Origin: Halichondria panicea
Lineage: Eukaryota; Porifera; Demospongiae; Suberitida; Halichondriidae
NCBI RefSeq assembly: GCF_963675165.1
Contig: NC_087392.1
Coordinates: forward strand, 4,175,442 to 4,239,441
Length of the DNA: 64,000 nucleotides
Reading direction: 5' to 3'
Position 1 is the stretch's first letter. Each line of letters begins with the position of its first letter. The notes beneath the pieces were generated by a model that searched no databases, was not told where the DNA came from, and worked only from the letters and a program-made list of their open reading frames with translations. The position numbers and the translations under genes are program-made. This document shows, piece by piece, positions 35,701 through 45,748 of the stretch.

Positions 35701-38700
35701 ACATACCTAAAAATTGAGGTACACAGACTTATACTTGTTGATATTCATTTCTAAAATACAGTTCCAAGGGCGTATAAAAAGAGAGAGGGCATGCAATAGC
35801 TTGTGAGCAAAACTACAGTGGGCAGTGGAAAAGTCCAATAGATTTTTTGTGTACAGTACAATTATTATATGGTCTGTGGCTTTAGTTTTACTTAGACACT
35901 AGTTGATATGGGAAGTACATGGGAAAAGTGCCTCAGAGCAGGTATACACGTACTATGTGACTTAGTATACCTGCAACTTACTTAGTATACCTATAGTATT
36001 CCATTGTCAAGTAATTGTCACGTATTGTAGTCAAGCCTCAAGAGCAAGGTTTGTGCATGCGCACTAGATCTAAATGAGTTAGACACTGTTTTGTCAGTGT
36101 CATATGATTTATAAGCCCTCAGCCATTTGTAGTACCCTCGCTACACTCGAGATACTAAATCAGCCTTTGCATGGGCTTCTAAATCCCATAGACACCTCCA
36201 CAACAGTGTCTAACTATTATGTAGGGTTGGTAGCCAGTACGTTGCATGCCCTCTCTTTTTATACGCCCATGACAAGTACCATGTAACATTTTGTTGGAAC
36301 ACCTTCATTGCTAAAAGATGTAAGTATCTCAACAGAGGCTATTATAGTTATACATGTACAGGCTATATACACATGTTGAAATGCTGATTCAGCAATCATT
36401 GTCACACGACTGGATGCCTAGGTGCACACTTGTCATACCTCCAGGTCCTTGTACTGTTTTGCTCGACTTCCAGATGTTGTACGCTTTCGATGTGTTTTGG
36501 AAGGTTTCATATTTAGAGAAGCTAGTTCAGTTTCGAGCTGGAAGTGATGGTCGTCTCTTTGTTTGGGGGGCTCTCGAAATGTTTTATGTTGAGAAGTGGG
36601 GAGTGTGGCACTTGGATTGAGGCGTGGCTGCTCATTGGACACTATATAGAACCAGAGAAGGGGGGGACACAGGATTAATTAACCGTAAGCACTAATTATG
36701 ACCTTTTTATTCAGTTCTTCGAACGTTTTATCTCTTCTTTCTATATATCTCTGTACATTGGACACACGTGGCAATGCCTAGCTTTATTCGTGGGTGGGCG
36801 TGTCCAATAAAGCAATTATAAAGAAAGAAAATATTCTAAACGGTCGTAATTAGTGCCTATTGTGTCCTCCCTCCTCTGCCGAAAAATTGTATAGCAGGGG
36901 AAATTAATAGGGAGCCTCCCCTGTACTTCTTTAAACTGTTGACAAAAACAAAACATGCAATGGTTGAATGGACTACAAACACTGTAACTAGAGCACTGAA
37001 CCTCGGCTATTAATGAAGTGCTAACCCTCGGCTATTAACATGATTATAGTAAGGAAGCAACAAACCATAGATATAGTTTTCTACAGTACCACTGATCCTG
37101 GTAAAGGATCACTTCAGTTGCAAGAAGAGAAGAGTGTCGAACTACTGATACTTTAGCCTCGAATCCAGGCCGATTAAAATACGGCCTGGTACCTATTGCA
37201 TGTGTAATTAATTATAGGCGTGGCCGTCCACGCCCATGTACTATCTACTATTTATATGAAGCTTTTTATAGCCTAGCTAACTAGCTAGCTGTGGCCTTCT
37301 CTATGGTGTTGTGTTGAGAAGGCTTGCACACGAAGCCAGAAGAGGCTCTCATCTACCTCTATGATGGTTGGATGGTCGTGATGTTTTGAACTGGGTTTCT
37401 GACAGACTATGGCAAGTCTTTGACTTTGTGCTTCCAACTGCAGCCATAGGGTCATCGTAGAGGTAGATGTGAGCCTCTTCTGGTTTCAGAATAGTGTGCA
37501 AACCTTCTCGACAACACAATAGAGAACATAAGCCACAGCTTCACAGGAGAGAGAGTTTAAAGACTTAAAAGGGTTTCTGACAGACTATGGCAAGTCTTTG
37601 ACTTTGTGCTTCCAACTGCAACCATAGAACCATCGTAGAGAGCCTCTTCTGGCTTTAGACAAGTGTGTAAGCCTTCTTGACAACACAATAGAGGGCATAA
37701 AGCCACAGGAGACAAGTATTTGTTAAAAATAATACGGAAAGAAACTAGTAAACAAACTAGTTTACGGTATAATTTTACAAAGGTTTACTAACGTGAACGA
37801 ATTCCCCAGATTCTGGGGAACTCAGTTTGCGCATGTGCACTATCACCCATGCAATAGAGACTAGGCCGTATTTTAATCGGCCTGGTCTCGAGGCTACTGA
37901 TACTTCTACACAAACACTGTGCACAAAGTCACATGACTCGCACGTGATAAAGTATTGTAAATTTACTAGTAATCTCCTAGTAAATAACTGTGACGTTTTT
38001 AGGGGTGTGGTAATCGAACAATTCTAGCTAGTTGTTAACGTTCAACGTTCAGAGCTTGTGGAGCTGCTCACTGCACACTGATAGGAGACGATCTCTTCAC
38101 AAAAATCATCTAAATAGAGACAATAGTCGAGTTGATCCTCTTCACTTGCACTCTTTACTCACTATTAACAACTTCTGTGCGTTGCATAATTATGCGCAAA
38201 CGTCATCAATTGCGAGTTGCTCACGTGCAATTGACAGGATGTCACGTTACTTTGTGCACAGTTTTTGTGTAGAAGTATCAGTAGTTTGACACTCTTTTCT
38301 TCTTATGCACACTTGATAATAGGCTGGCTATCCAACGTGCAAGTTCCAATTGCTCACTTTTATTCAACAACGAGGCTTTAACATGAAAATCTGCCACTAT
38401 TAAAACTAATAACTTGTTGTGTGAAGGCTATCAATGCTGTAAACGCAGTGCTATGACATCCAGGTAAGTAGACTCAGATATTAAAATAGACAAACCAAAC
38501 AACTGCTATACCCACTGGCCACGGCACGGCCTCGGGTAATTATAGACCATTGAAAATTCTTCCCAATTATCAACTATATACTTGCTATAACTCACGTCTA
38601 TCATAGGTCTCACAACTGGTGAAGTAGTGCAGCTGTAGCCCGCCACTACCGGCGACAGGGGTGTTGCACAGAGGGCAGTGGGTGGGATTGGCTTCACTCA

Positions 38701-38737
38701 TACTTAGACCAGGAATGGGGTTGGGGTTAGTAGCCAT
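29706..38737 (-). CDS. Compact zinc-finger / CAP-Gly protein (predicted 239 residues)
   Basis: The exons, in transcript order, are 38596-38737, 31274-31705, 29982-30054 and 29706-29778. They join in phase to 720 nt with a single stop. The first exon encodes a C-x2-C-x12-H-x4-C finger (HCPLCNTPVAG...LQLHYFTSC). The second is a short linker and the first half of a CAP-Gly fold (GTLMFVGEV, LAGIQMD). The last two complete it (GDNDGTYKK, GKRYFKS, YALYVPVSKVFVEM). CAP-Gly domains bind microtubule or EEY/F-type tails; the usual GKNDG is GDNDG here. The coiled coil of the 1.18-kresidue paralogue is missing because the second exon fuses its second and eighth exons. Splicing must skip a broken duplicate finger exon at 35473-35612 and a partial exon at 36440-36640. 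The model is an inference. Confidence 0.5.
30174..30945. repeat. Repeat insertion within a CAP-Gly intron
   Basis: The paralogous intron at 55593-55799 is continuous here (TAGCGCGAGGGGTTTTATT then TTCTCTGTTTTCGTG). In this copy about 770 bp has been inserted between those phrases. The insert contains two internal repeats of CACTGCGTTTACAGCATGG and matches the dispersed repeat at 2430-2730 and 19125-19385. Confidence 0.7.
31935..34400. repeat. AT-rich insertion specific to tandem unit 1
   Basis: Unit 2 runs straight from AAACGGTCGTAATTAGTGCC to CTATTGTGTCC, whereas unit 1 has about 2.4 kb between these phrases. It holds: degenerate repeats at 32110-32470 with the phrase GAGCCGCTCGTTT; a hairpin at 32668-32783 (TATGGTTATAGTGTCCC ... 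GGGACACTATAACACATA); very AT-rich DNA at 32790-33250; and a tandem repeat at 33546-33790 (unit about 105-112 bp, containing CTCACAGAAGTATCATCATC). I see no credible gene. Confidence 0.6.
35473..35612 (-). pseudogene. Broken duplicate of the zinc-finger exon
   Basis: It matches 38596-38737, but two bases are missing near the donor (GAGACATGATGG versus GAGACCTATGATAG). The frame therefore runs into TGA right after the finger's last cysteine. It arose from the local tandem duplication. Confidence 0.75.
35765..36271. mobile_element. TIR element with CAAGGGCGTAT ends, unit 1 copy
   Basis: The left end reads CAAGGGCGTATAAAAAGAG and continues GAGGGCATGCAA. The right end TTGCATGCCC continues to TATACGCCCATG, the inverse. 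The unit 2 copy is 38885-40268, interrupted by the element at 39097. The related 12441-12679 element has the same ends with a clear target duplication. Confidence 0.75.
36440..36640 (-). pseudogene. Truncated CAP-Gly-gene exon in tandem unit 2
   Basis: It encodes the SNEQPRLNPSATLPTSQ stretch and GSRAKQYKD, then runs out at the duplication junction before the CAP-Gly part. It has an acceptor but no donor-bearing continuation, so it cannot complete the protein. Confidence 0.7.
37121..38315. mobile_element. hAT-like TIR element, second copy, interrupted
   Basis: It matches 49521-49976 (AGAGTGTCGAACTACTGATAC at the left, CACTCTTTTCTTCTTATGCAC at the right). It contains the 37154-37896 insertion only about 30 bp from its left end, and the outermost left bases are lost. 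Confidence 0.75.
37154..37896. mobile_element. 743-bp TAGCCTCG-family element with 9-bp target duplication
   Basis: The ends are TAGCCTCGAATCCAGGCCG and GGCCTGGTCTCGAGGCTA. The duplication CTGATACTT is at 37145-37153 and 37897-37905, and the empty site is at about 49552. The interior (37300-37720) has direct and inverted copies of one roughly 100-bp segment, with phrases GACAGACTATGGCAAGTC and AGAAGAGGCTCTCATC. This may be a captured and rearranged fragment. Confidence 0.85.
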
Positions 38738-39096
38738 AGCGGGCCTAGGGGACTAATAGGTGTGTGTGCAGATAGTGATTGCATACAGATCTAGAACGAC
38801 TAAGGTATTCCGTGGGATTTGATGGAATAAAAATTGAGGTCCACAGACTTATACTTGTTGATATTCATTTCTAAAATACAGTTCCAAGGGCGTATAAAAA
38901 GAGAGAGGGCATGCAATAGCTTGTGAGCAAAACTAAAGTGGGCAGTAGAAAAGTACAGTATCTAAATATAAATTCTATCAATAGATTTTTGTTTACAGTA
39001 CATATTATTATAATTATGGTCTGTGGCTTTAGACACTAGTTGATATATGGGAACTACATGGGAAAAGTGCCCCAGAGAAGGCATACATGTACTTAT

Positions 39097-39959
39097 GGAA
39101 CGCCGTTTGCGACAAAATTCAGGCAGAATCTGATAGGCGTGTGTATCCAATATAAAATCGATTTTTTACAGTTGATTTTTGTTTTACACGTGAACGATCT
39201 TTGACAATCGATCTGATAATCGATTTTTGAAATTCGATTTTTGATAATCGATTAGAAATTCGATTTTTGATGATCGATTTTTGAAAATCGATTACAAAAA
39301 TCGCTGATACTAGCTTCGAATCCAGGCCGATCAAAATGGATTCAAGGCTACAGTTAGGCCGCCCTTGAAACTCAGAACATGCACAAACTCCTTCTCCGCG
39401 GCCTGGAATCAAAGCTTGGCTTGGTTAGCTATCTCACATGATAGACTATAACGCAAAAGCGAAACATTATTGTTTTTGGAACCATTAAAAAGGAGGGCCA
39501 TAAGTTACAGTAAAAATCATTAATTTTAGAACTGTTCAGTTGGTGCTATCTTATTTAGTTCCTTCGTGCACCCATTTTTGTATGTTTTCTCGCCAGCACT
39601 GTTTTATTTGGCCATCTTGTGTGTGCTTAGAGAAAGAGCTGAGAAAGAGTTTGGTGATTCCAGATAGAATAGAAGTCATGAATAGTGGCTTCTTCAATGC
39701 AAAATTTCTCTAAAGATAGTCTCACGTGATACAGCTTTAGACAGGGACCCCCTCAGCCCCCTTCAGAGCAGTTCTAAAATCGAATTTCAATAATCGATTA
39801 TCAAAAATTGAATTTATCGATTGTCAAAGATCGTTCACGTGTAAATCGAAAATCAACTGTAAAAAATCGATTATTAAAAATCGATCTTCAAAAATCTATT
39901 TTATATTAGATGCACACGCCTATCACATTCTGCCTGAATTTTGTCGCAAACGGCGTTCC
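39097..39959. mobile_element. Element with about 200-bp terminal inverted repeats rich in ATCGATTTTTGA
   Basis: The left end GGAACGCCGTTTGCGAC and right end GTCGCAAACGGCGTTCC are exact inverses. Similarity continues inward for about 200 bp through repeated ATCGATTTTTGA-type units. Tandem unit 1 (around 35950) has no insertion. ATGTACT occurs next to both ends as a possible target duplication. A short TAGCCTCG-type hairpin (39311-39350) lies inside. No transposase is visible. Confidence 0.8.
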
Positions 39960-40682
39960 GTATGTACTATGTGACTTAGTATACCTGCAACTTACTTAGT
40001 ATACCTATAGTATTCCGTTGTGAAGTAATTAATTTGTATTGTAGTCAAGGTTTGCGCATGCACACTAGATCTAGACACTTTTTTGTCAGTGTCCACATGC
40101 ATGTGATTTATAAGCCCTCAGCCACTTGTAGTACCCTCGCTACACTCGAGATACTAAATCAGTACCTTTGGGCTTCTAAATCCCATAGACACCTCCAAAA
40201 CAGTGTCTAACTATTATGTAGGGTTGATAGTCAGTACGTTGCATGCCCTCTCTTTTTCTACGCCCATGACAGTACCATGTAACATTTTGTTGGAACACCT
40301 TCATTGCTAAAAGATGCATGTAAGTATCTCAACAGAGGCTATTATAATTATACATGTACAGGCTATATACACATATTGAAATGCTGATTCTGTCACACGA
40401 CTGAATGTCTAGGTGCACACTTGTCATACCTCCAGGTCCTTTGGTCAAGTTCAATAAATTATTGGTACAACCGGAGTGCATTGATGTGTGGCGAATTGCA
40501 ATGCAGTAGGGTAGAGCTGATCGACACCATCATCCTTTGTAAAAAGTATCCATGACAAGAGCATGGTCATGGGTTTGGTGAAAGCAAGAGGGTACATGTA
40601 TTAGTTATTGCCCAACACGAGTGCAATATATGGCATGTTGCACGAGGGCGCCTGCAATAACTAACTGGTTGTCCAAACGCTA

Positions 40683-40704
40683 TGACGTCAACTCTTCTGA
40701 TTGG
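40683..40704 (+). promoter_or_regulatory. CRE and inverted CCAAT box upstream of a transposon-like frame
   Basis: A perfect TGACGTCA (40683-40690) and GATTGG (40699-40704, CCAAT on the other strand) lie about 65-85 bases before the ATG at 40767. This resembles a short polymerase II promoter. No TATA box is evident. Confidence 0.4.
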
Positions 40705-40766
40705 TGCTTCCATAATAACGAATGATGTCAAACTATATGCTTCCATAACAACAGTTTTTCTAGTCA

Positions 40767-41225
40767 ATGAAGAAGAGCTCTTTTTCAGCAGCTACGGAGG
40801 AGCTAGAGATCGACTGGTGGACCATTCCTGACGAACAGCGAAGAATAAGTGACGAAATGTTGGACTGGATAACCCCTGAAGCTAAACAAATCTTCCAAGA
40901 CGATTATTTAGAAGAAATGACAAAAGAGAACATGCCCCCTGCAAGTAAGCGCCCTAAGAAGACAGAAATGTTGCTGTTACGTCCTCCATATCTCTCCAGG
41001 AATTTTCCAAGGGATTCGTTCCCTCTAACACTAGGTCAAATCCAACTAGAAAAACATTTGCAATGTGAAAAATTGCTAGGATTGGCCAGGGGAACCACCA
41101 AAAAGCGTGGAAACAAGAAATCAAACGAGAGCATAACTCCAATCCGTTACAACGTCATTCACATGTATACTGGTAGTTTTCCATATTTTCCCGGCCAATC
41201 CACGCAATTTTTACTGGTGGGGTGA
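40767..41225 (+). CDS. Unrecognised 152-residue frame, probably transposon-derived
   Basis: I do not recognise the protein. It is acidic and helical at the start (EELEIDWWTIPDEQ), then has a basic PPASKRPKK and a lysine/arginine-rich KKRGNKKS. Part of it (41040-41130) recurs degraded at 1880-1980 and inverted at 41470-41600, so it lies in repeated DNA. It has promoter-like elements upstream and precedes the Crypton remnant on the same strand, from which later MITEs separate it. It could be that element's N-terminal exon, but nothing proves the link. Confidence 0.3.
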   Translation: MKKSSFSAATEELEIDWWTIPDEQRRISDEMLDWITPEAKQIFQDDYLEEMTKENMPPASKRPKKTEMLLLRPPYLSRNFPRDSFPLTLGQIQLEKHLQCEKLLGLARGTTKKRGNKKSNESITPIRYNVIHMYTGSFPYFPGQSTQFLLVG

Positions 41226-42119
41226 TGACCAATCCCTATATATTTATACATCCATATTGGAATTTGCGGGCATAAAAATATGATCATGATGATTTGTGAT
41301 GAATTGATTTTCGTAATACATGCATTTTTTAAGCACAGGTATACACAGTCCACCCATGCGTAGTGACATGCAGTATATATACTGGTGATGAAATGATGTG
41401 GTGGGTGGAAGCTGATAGATGGATCTGGAACACAGTCTATATGCTATAATGTAACGTATTAACACACTAGTTGTACATGTTCATGATGTTGTAACGGATT
41501 GGAGTTATGCTCTTGTCTGATTTCTTGTTTCCATGCTTTTTGGTGGTTCCCCGGCCAATCCTAGACACATTGCAGTTTTTCTAGTCGGATTCCCTTTCTT
41601 TTTCAGTACAAAAGTATAAATTTACATAATTATTATGACATGCATAAGTGGAACGTCAAGAGGCAGTACATGCAGAAGTTCAAGAAGAGAAGACAGGACT
41701 AATATAGTAATGAGTAATAATTATTGCTTGATATGTTCAAGTTATTTCAAGAGCATGATATCTAGCCAGTGCATACAGCATACCTGTCAGAGGAAGGGAG
41801 CTAGAGCTGAACAGTGTGAAGAAAAGCAACACGTCAGGCAAGCACTAGCTGCACTGACTTTAGAATTTGTGGCACAACAGGCGCACGGTTTCTTAGCCGC
41901 GCCTATCTATTATTTGGCCACAACGCGGTCATTAAAGATGGCAGAATTGTCTAGGTAAGAGAAAGCCTGAGAGGTCATCTGCCTCGTGGAAGCAATCGCA
42001 AATCTGAAGAAGAGCTTTGTAATCCAGGTTGTAGTTGTTTGGAAACCCTGTGCAGAATGTCCTGGAGATGGCTGTACTTGGAGCAAATGCTGGGCAAGAA
42101 ACCAGAAACTTACTTTAGT

Positions 42120-42539
42120 TACCGTATAAGCTCTATTTAAGGCGCCACATTAAAATAATTACGTTGGTAAAGGTGCCTCTATTAGGAGGTTGGAGAATTA
42201 GTTTTGAGGCTGGATGGCGCGTCTTTAGAGGGGCTCCTTCTAATTATAGGTAAAATAGCTTTGCAAAATGGACTCTGAATGTAGAACCCTTGCAGCAGTT
42301 TTTTTGGTCTTCCAACAAGCCTGTGCATAGGTTGCACACGTTAAAGAGGTACTGTGGTTCGTTTTGGCTTGAGGGCTGCCCAGATGTGGAAGAAAGAATT
42401 CTGTGATCTGTTTGCTCATTACCTCTATTTACCAATTACTCATGCACACATGTGGAGCTCCATTTGGAGTTTCAAAAATTACTTTGGAGGCTTCATGGCG
42501 CATCTTTAGAGGGGCGCCTTAAAAAGAGCTTATACGGTA
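42120..42539. mobile_element. 420-bp MITE with TACCGTATAAGC ends
   Basis: The left end TACCGTATAAGCTC... and right end ...GAGCTTATACGGTA are inverses. Next inward is GGCGCC on both sides, and a direct repeat of GGCGC(G/A)TCTTTAGAGGGG is present. Related by its ends to 12137-12263, 47781-47989, 51529-51720 and 55593-55799. Confidence 0.75.
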
Positions 42540-42674
42540 CTCACTCATAGTCAGTCAGACAAAGAGCAGTGAAACGTCGAAATAGTACACTTTTAAAATG
42601 ACAATATTCATTCATTAAAACGTTCATGGATTATGAAATGAGAGATACAAAGAGAGAAAAAGCTAAATAAATGA

Positions 42675-43275
42675 AAGCACCGCGGGTGCTGATGCCTCGG
42701 TGGAGGTGCCAAAGCTACATAACATAAAGCTACTATAGCTAGCTTTTATACACACATTGATTATATAATTATCATGATGAACATTTTTAATTTTGCTGCA
42801 TGCAGAATCCACAGGGAAACTCAAAGAGTGGGTAATGATCGACGATGATTGTTGTTAATAACGATCGACGCCAAAAGTTCAAGTCTAATGGCTGCAAGTT
42901 AAGTACGTCAGCAGAGCCTTGCAGCTCTCTTCTCACTCTTGCAGCTATCAATAGCTAGCGTTCTAGTGCAGAGCTAACTACTAAGTAGAGTAGCAACACT
43001 CGGTGAACAAGTTTTGCTACGGACTCTTCTGAAAAGGCTGCAATGGCATTCCAAGTAAGCAAAACTAGGCATAACTCGAGAACGAAGCTTTATTTTGCAA
43101 ATCCACAAATACCAAGCCAAGAAAACATGACTAGAAGCCTATAGAAACTCTTACTTGCACTTCATTGATCCTTGAGCAGCTGAAACAGTCTACACACACA
43201 CACACACAGACACACAGACACACAAACACACTACCGTATACCTCGCTTGCGCATGCGCACCGAGGCATAACTATC
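42675..43275 (+). repeat. Most complete copy of the dispersed repeat also at 12.8, 17.2 and 28.3 kb
   Basis: It runs from CACCGCGGGTGCTGATGCC through GGGTAATGATCGACGATG and GCAGAGCTAACTACTAAG to a CA-rich tract. It ends at the semi-palindrome CCTCGCTTGCGCATGCGCAC. This copy is the empty reference site for the insertion at 28676. Confidence 0.75.
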
Positions 43276-43289
43276 TGTCCATTCAGTTT

Positions 43290-44537
43290 CTTGATGTGGC
43301 CTTTCCCTGAAGAGATAGAACAGTTTGAACAGGAGTCGAAATATGTTAAACACAGGCAAACACACTGCAAATCCTTGTAAAACCAGTAGGTTTTACTAAT
43401 ACTGACTGCATGGGCAGTGAAATCATTCTAAACTGGGCAGAGTGGCGAAAAGATGATGATGATCCAGTGCCTAAGGACTTCTTTACATTGTCTGATTCTA
43501 CTGCTATAAACAAGTGGTTGTCCATTGAAGTGCACAAGAAAGATGGTTCTAGATTTCCTAATTCATCTCTCTCTCTTCTTTTGTGTGGTATTAAAAGGTA
43601 TATGAAAGACCTTAACCCAGATGTCCCCAATTTAGTCGATTTATTGGCCTCTGAGCAACTAAAGACACAGTTGCACGCAGTCTCAGAACACAAGGTGTAG
43701 GTGCTTCTGTTATTATAAGCACACTGCTGTCATCACTCACGACGAACAAGACAATTTGTGGACCGAAGGTGTTCTAGGAGTCAACAACCCAACTACCTTG
43801 TTGAACACTGTTTTTTACATGAACGGAGGAACGGTGCTTTGTTTGCGTGGTGGACAGAACACAAGCTCCTTAAGATTAATCAATTTTCCTTTGGCTTTGA
43901 TGATGGTGTCGAACACATCACGTATACGAAGAACGGGTCAAAGAATAGATCTGGAAGTTACAAGGATTCTGCTGACGACAATAAATTATCAAGCATGCAT
44001 GCAATACGCCGATCAATCGCTAAACGATAGGTGCTAAAATGTCTTAATTCTAAAGCTGTACATCCGAAAGCTTCCACATAAAATTCAAGCAAGACAGTGG
44101 CTCAGTGTTCTATTGGAAGGCCAAAGACAAGCTTTTTCGAGATCGTGTCGATGCCCCATTGTTTACTTTAGCTCCAATTGGACGAAATCAACTAGGTGGA
44201 ATAGCAAAGAAAATGTTGGTACACTTGGTAAGACTAACCACAGTCTCAGAGCTACTGGCGCTACACGACTTTTTGAGGCAAATGTTCCTGAGAAGTTGAT
44301 TCAAGAAAGAACCGGTCATCATACTACAACTGCGCTTCGAAAGTATGAGAGAACGTCAATGGTTCAAGAAAAGGCCGTATCCAAGATATTGTGTACCCAG
44401 ACCGTCCAGCTGAGGCAGTTGTCGATTCATTCGTGGAGACTGAGAAGCCTGTTACAAGCAGCTCAACAAACAGCCCTTAGATGTTCAAAAATTGCACAAA
44501 CTGTACTACTATCAATGTCAACTTTACTAAGTAGCTA
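43290..44537 (+). pseudogene. Crypton-type tyrosine recombinase (DUF3504, ZMYM/KIAA1958-like), frameshifted
   Basis: The segment order matches a Crypton recombinase: NKWLSIEVHKKDGSRFPNSS and GIKRYMKD in one frame; LWTEGVLGVNNPTTLLNTVF and LRGGQ in a second; FSFGFD and KNGSKNRSGSY in a third; then LAPIGRNQLGGI. The catalytic part NHSLRATGATRLFEANVP follows, with RTGHH and RKYERTS. The catalytic HxxR (44239-44250), GH (44314-44319) and Tyr (44344-44346) are present. At least three frame changes (near 43690, 43860 and 44210) and a TAG at 43698 show it is dead. Cryptons are DNA transposons that integrate with a tyrosine recombinase, and related domains were domesticated in animals. This copy looks like an old mobile-element remnant. 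Confidence 0.85.
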
Positions 44538-45226
44538 GCTTGTGATTTAATTTACCTATGCATACTTAATGATTGTTGGCTAAAACTCAATTTTGCTGAA
44601 TTCCATAGAAAATTCTTCTTTTGCTCCCCACGGGAACGGTACTGCATTTACACGCAGTGCAAGTGCATATAATCCCAGTGCATTATGCTATATAATGCAG
44701 TGCAATATATGGCTGCCATGGTAATGATGCAACATGCCATATACTGAGCACTGGATTGCTTTGATCTGCCCGCTCACTGGGCAACAATGTATAATTATTT
44801 AGCAACTATCGTATACTATATAGCGGAAAATTTTCACTATTTGGCTCCAGAGCCCTCAGCATAAATTTTTGTTGGTTCGAGTTTCAATACCAGGAAACCA
44901 CACCCACCAAGTGCATGGGAGTTTATCCCAGTTTTAACTATTCTGCCCTCGAAAAAAGGGAAATTTTGCATCCCACGAAAATTTCCCGCTATGCGGTACA
45001 TAGCGTGGAATTTTTGAGGCACTTAAATGGAACACTGAGCATGCATGTGTAAAAACACGAGGAGCTATACCCCGGGGTAGATTCCTCACCCCTACGTAAA
45101 CTTACCTTTTAAGCGTGATTGGGGTAAGCGTGATCGTCACCCCGGGGTAAAGGTTTGGTAATTTTAATTGGCTTGCCATACAACAGCAGCTATAGAGCAT
45201 GGAGGTATTCACGAAAGTACAAGTAC

Positions 45227-45505
45227 CTTTGACAGATCACTGATGGTCTCGGCATACTCCAAGAGCTGATGCTCCAGAGCAGTGTTCCTATCCTTGAGCT
45301 CCTGAAGTTCTCTCTCCAGCGAGATCCGTCCAGAGGCAGAATCTTGTCGTTCCATGTCAAAGGTTCGTTGCATTTTCTGGAGCTCTTGCTGAAGTTGGGA
45401 CTGATTTATTACTGCTTCGTTTTTTTCCTTGTTGAGAGTAACCATTTCCAATTTTAAGTGAGCAATCTCTTCTTGCCCCCTTTGTAGTGACTCAGCACTT
45501 CTGTC
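45227..45505 (-). CDS. Coiled-coil exon, candidate third exon of the kinase gene
   Basis: It has an acceptor (AATACAG) and donor (GTACTT) and 93 codons in phase 0, the phase needed to follow the kinase exons at 53272-54225 and 52972-53142. It encodes a long amphipathic helix (SAESLQRGQEEIAHLKLEM). Its end (LQELKDRNTALEHQLLEYA) is almost identical to the exon at 57958-58161 of the CAP-Gly gene. In the other copy of the block the equivalent exon follows the kinase pseudogene (25.5 kb), which supports membership of the kinase transcript. The intron would be about 7.5 kb and full of repeats. Confidence 0.5.
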
Positions 45506-45748
45506 CTGTATTATTAATACCGGTACACGCATGTATACCAAGGACGTATAATATATATAGTCTAGGTATATAAGATAGACTACACCTATAAGAGTATAAT
45601 ATGCGTCTATAACTATGTAACCTCCGCGGTTGCGGTTAGCCCGAGGAGAAGCCGAGGGAATCTAACCATAACCAAGCCAAGCAATTTTTGCTGAGTCAGT
45701 AAATACATTCAGATACAGAAAACTCAGCGTTTGTAGAGTCTTATGGCT

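Larger units (their letters stand above)
31480..40445. repeat. Tandem segmental duplication (unit 1 about 31480-36435, unit 2 about 36436-40445)
   Basis: Both units carry, in order, a CAP-Gly-gene exon start, the ACCGTAAGCACTAA stretch, CCTATTGTGTCCTC, GATCCTGGTAAAG, the zinc-finger exon and CAAGGGCGTATAAAAAG. The junction at 36430 joins CATACCTCCAGG to TCCTTGTACTG inside the exon, and TCCTTGTACTG is present in the intact exon, so microhomology is likely. Unit 1 has an AT-rich insertion (31935-34400). Unit 2 has insertions at 37154-37896 and 39097-39959 and a hAT-like element. Confidence 0.8.
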
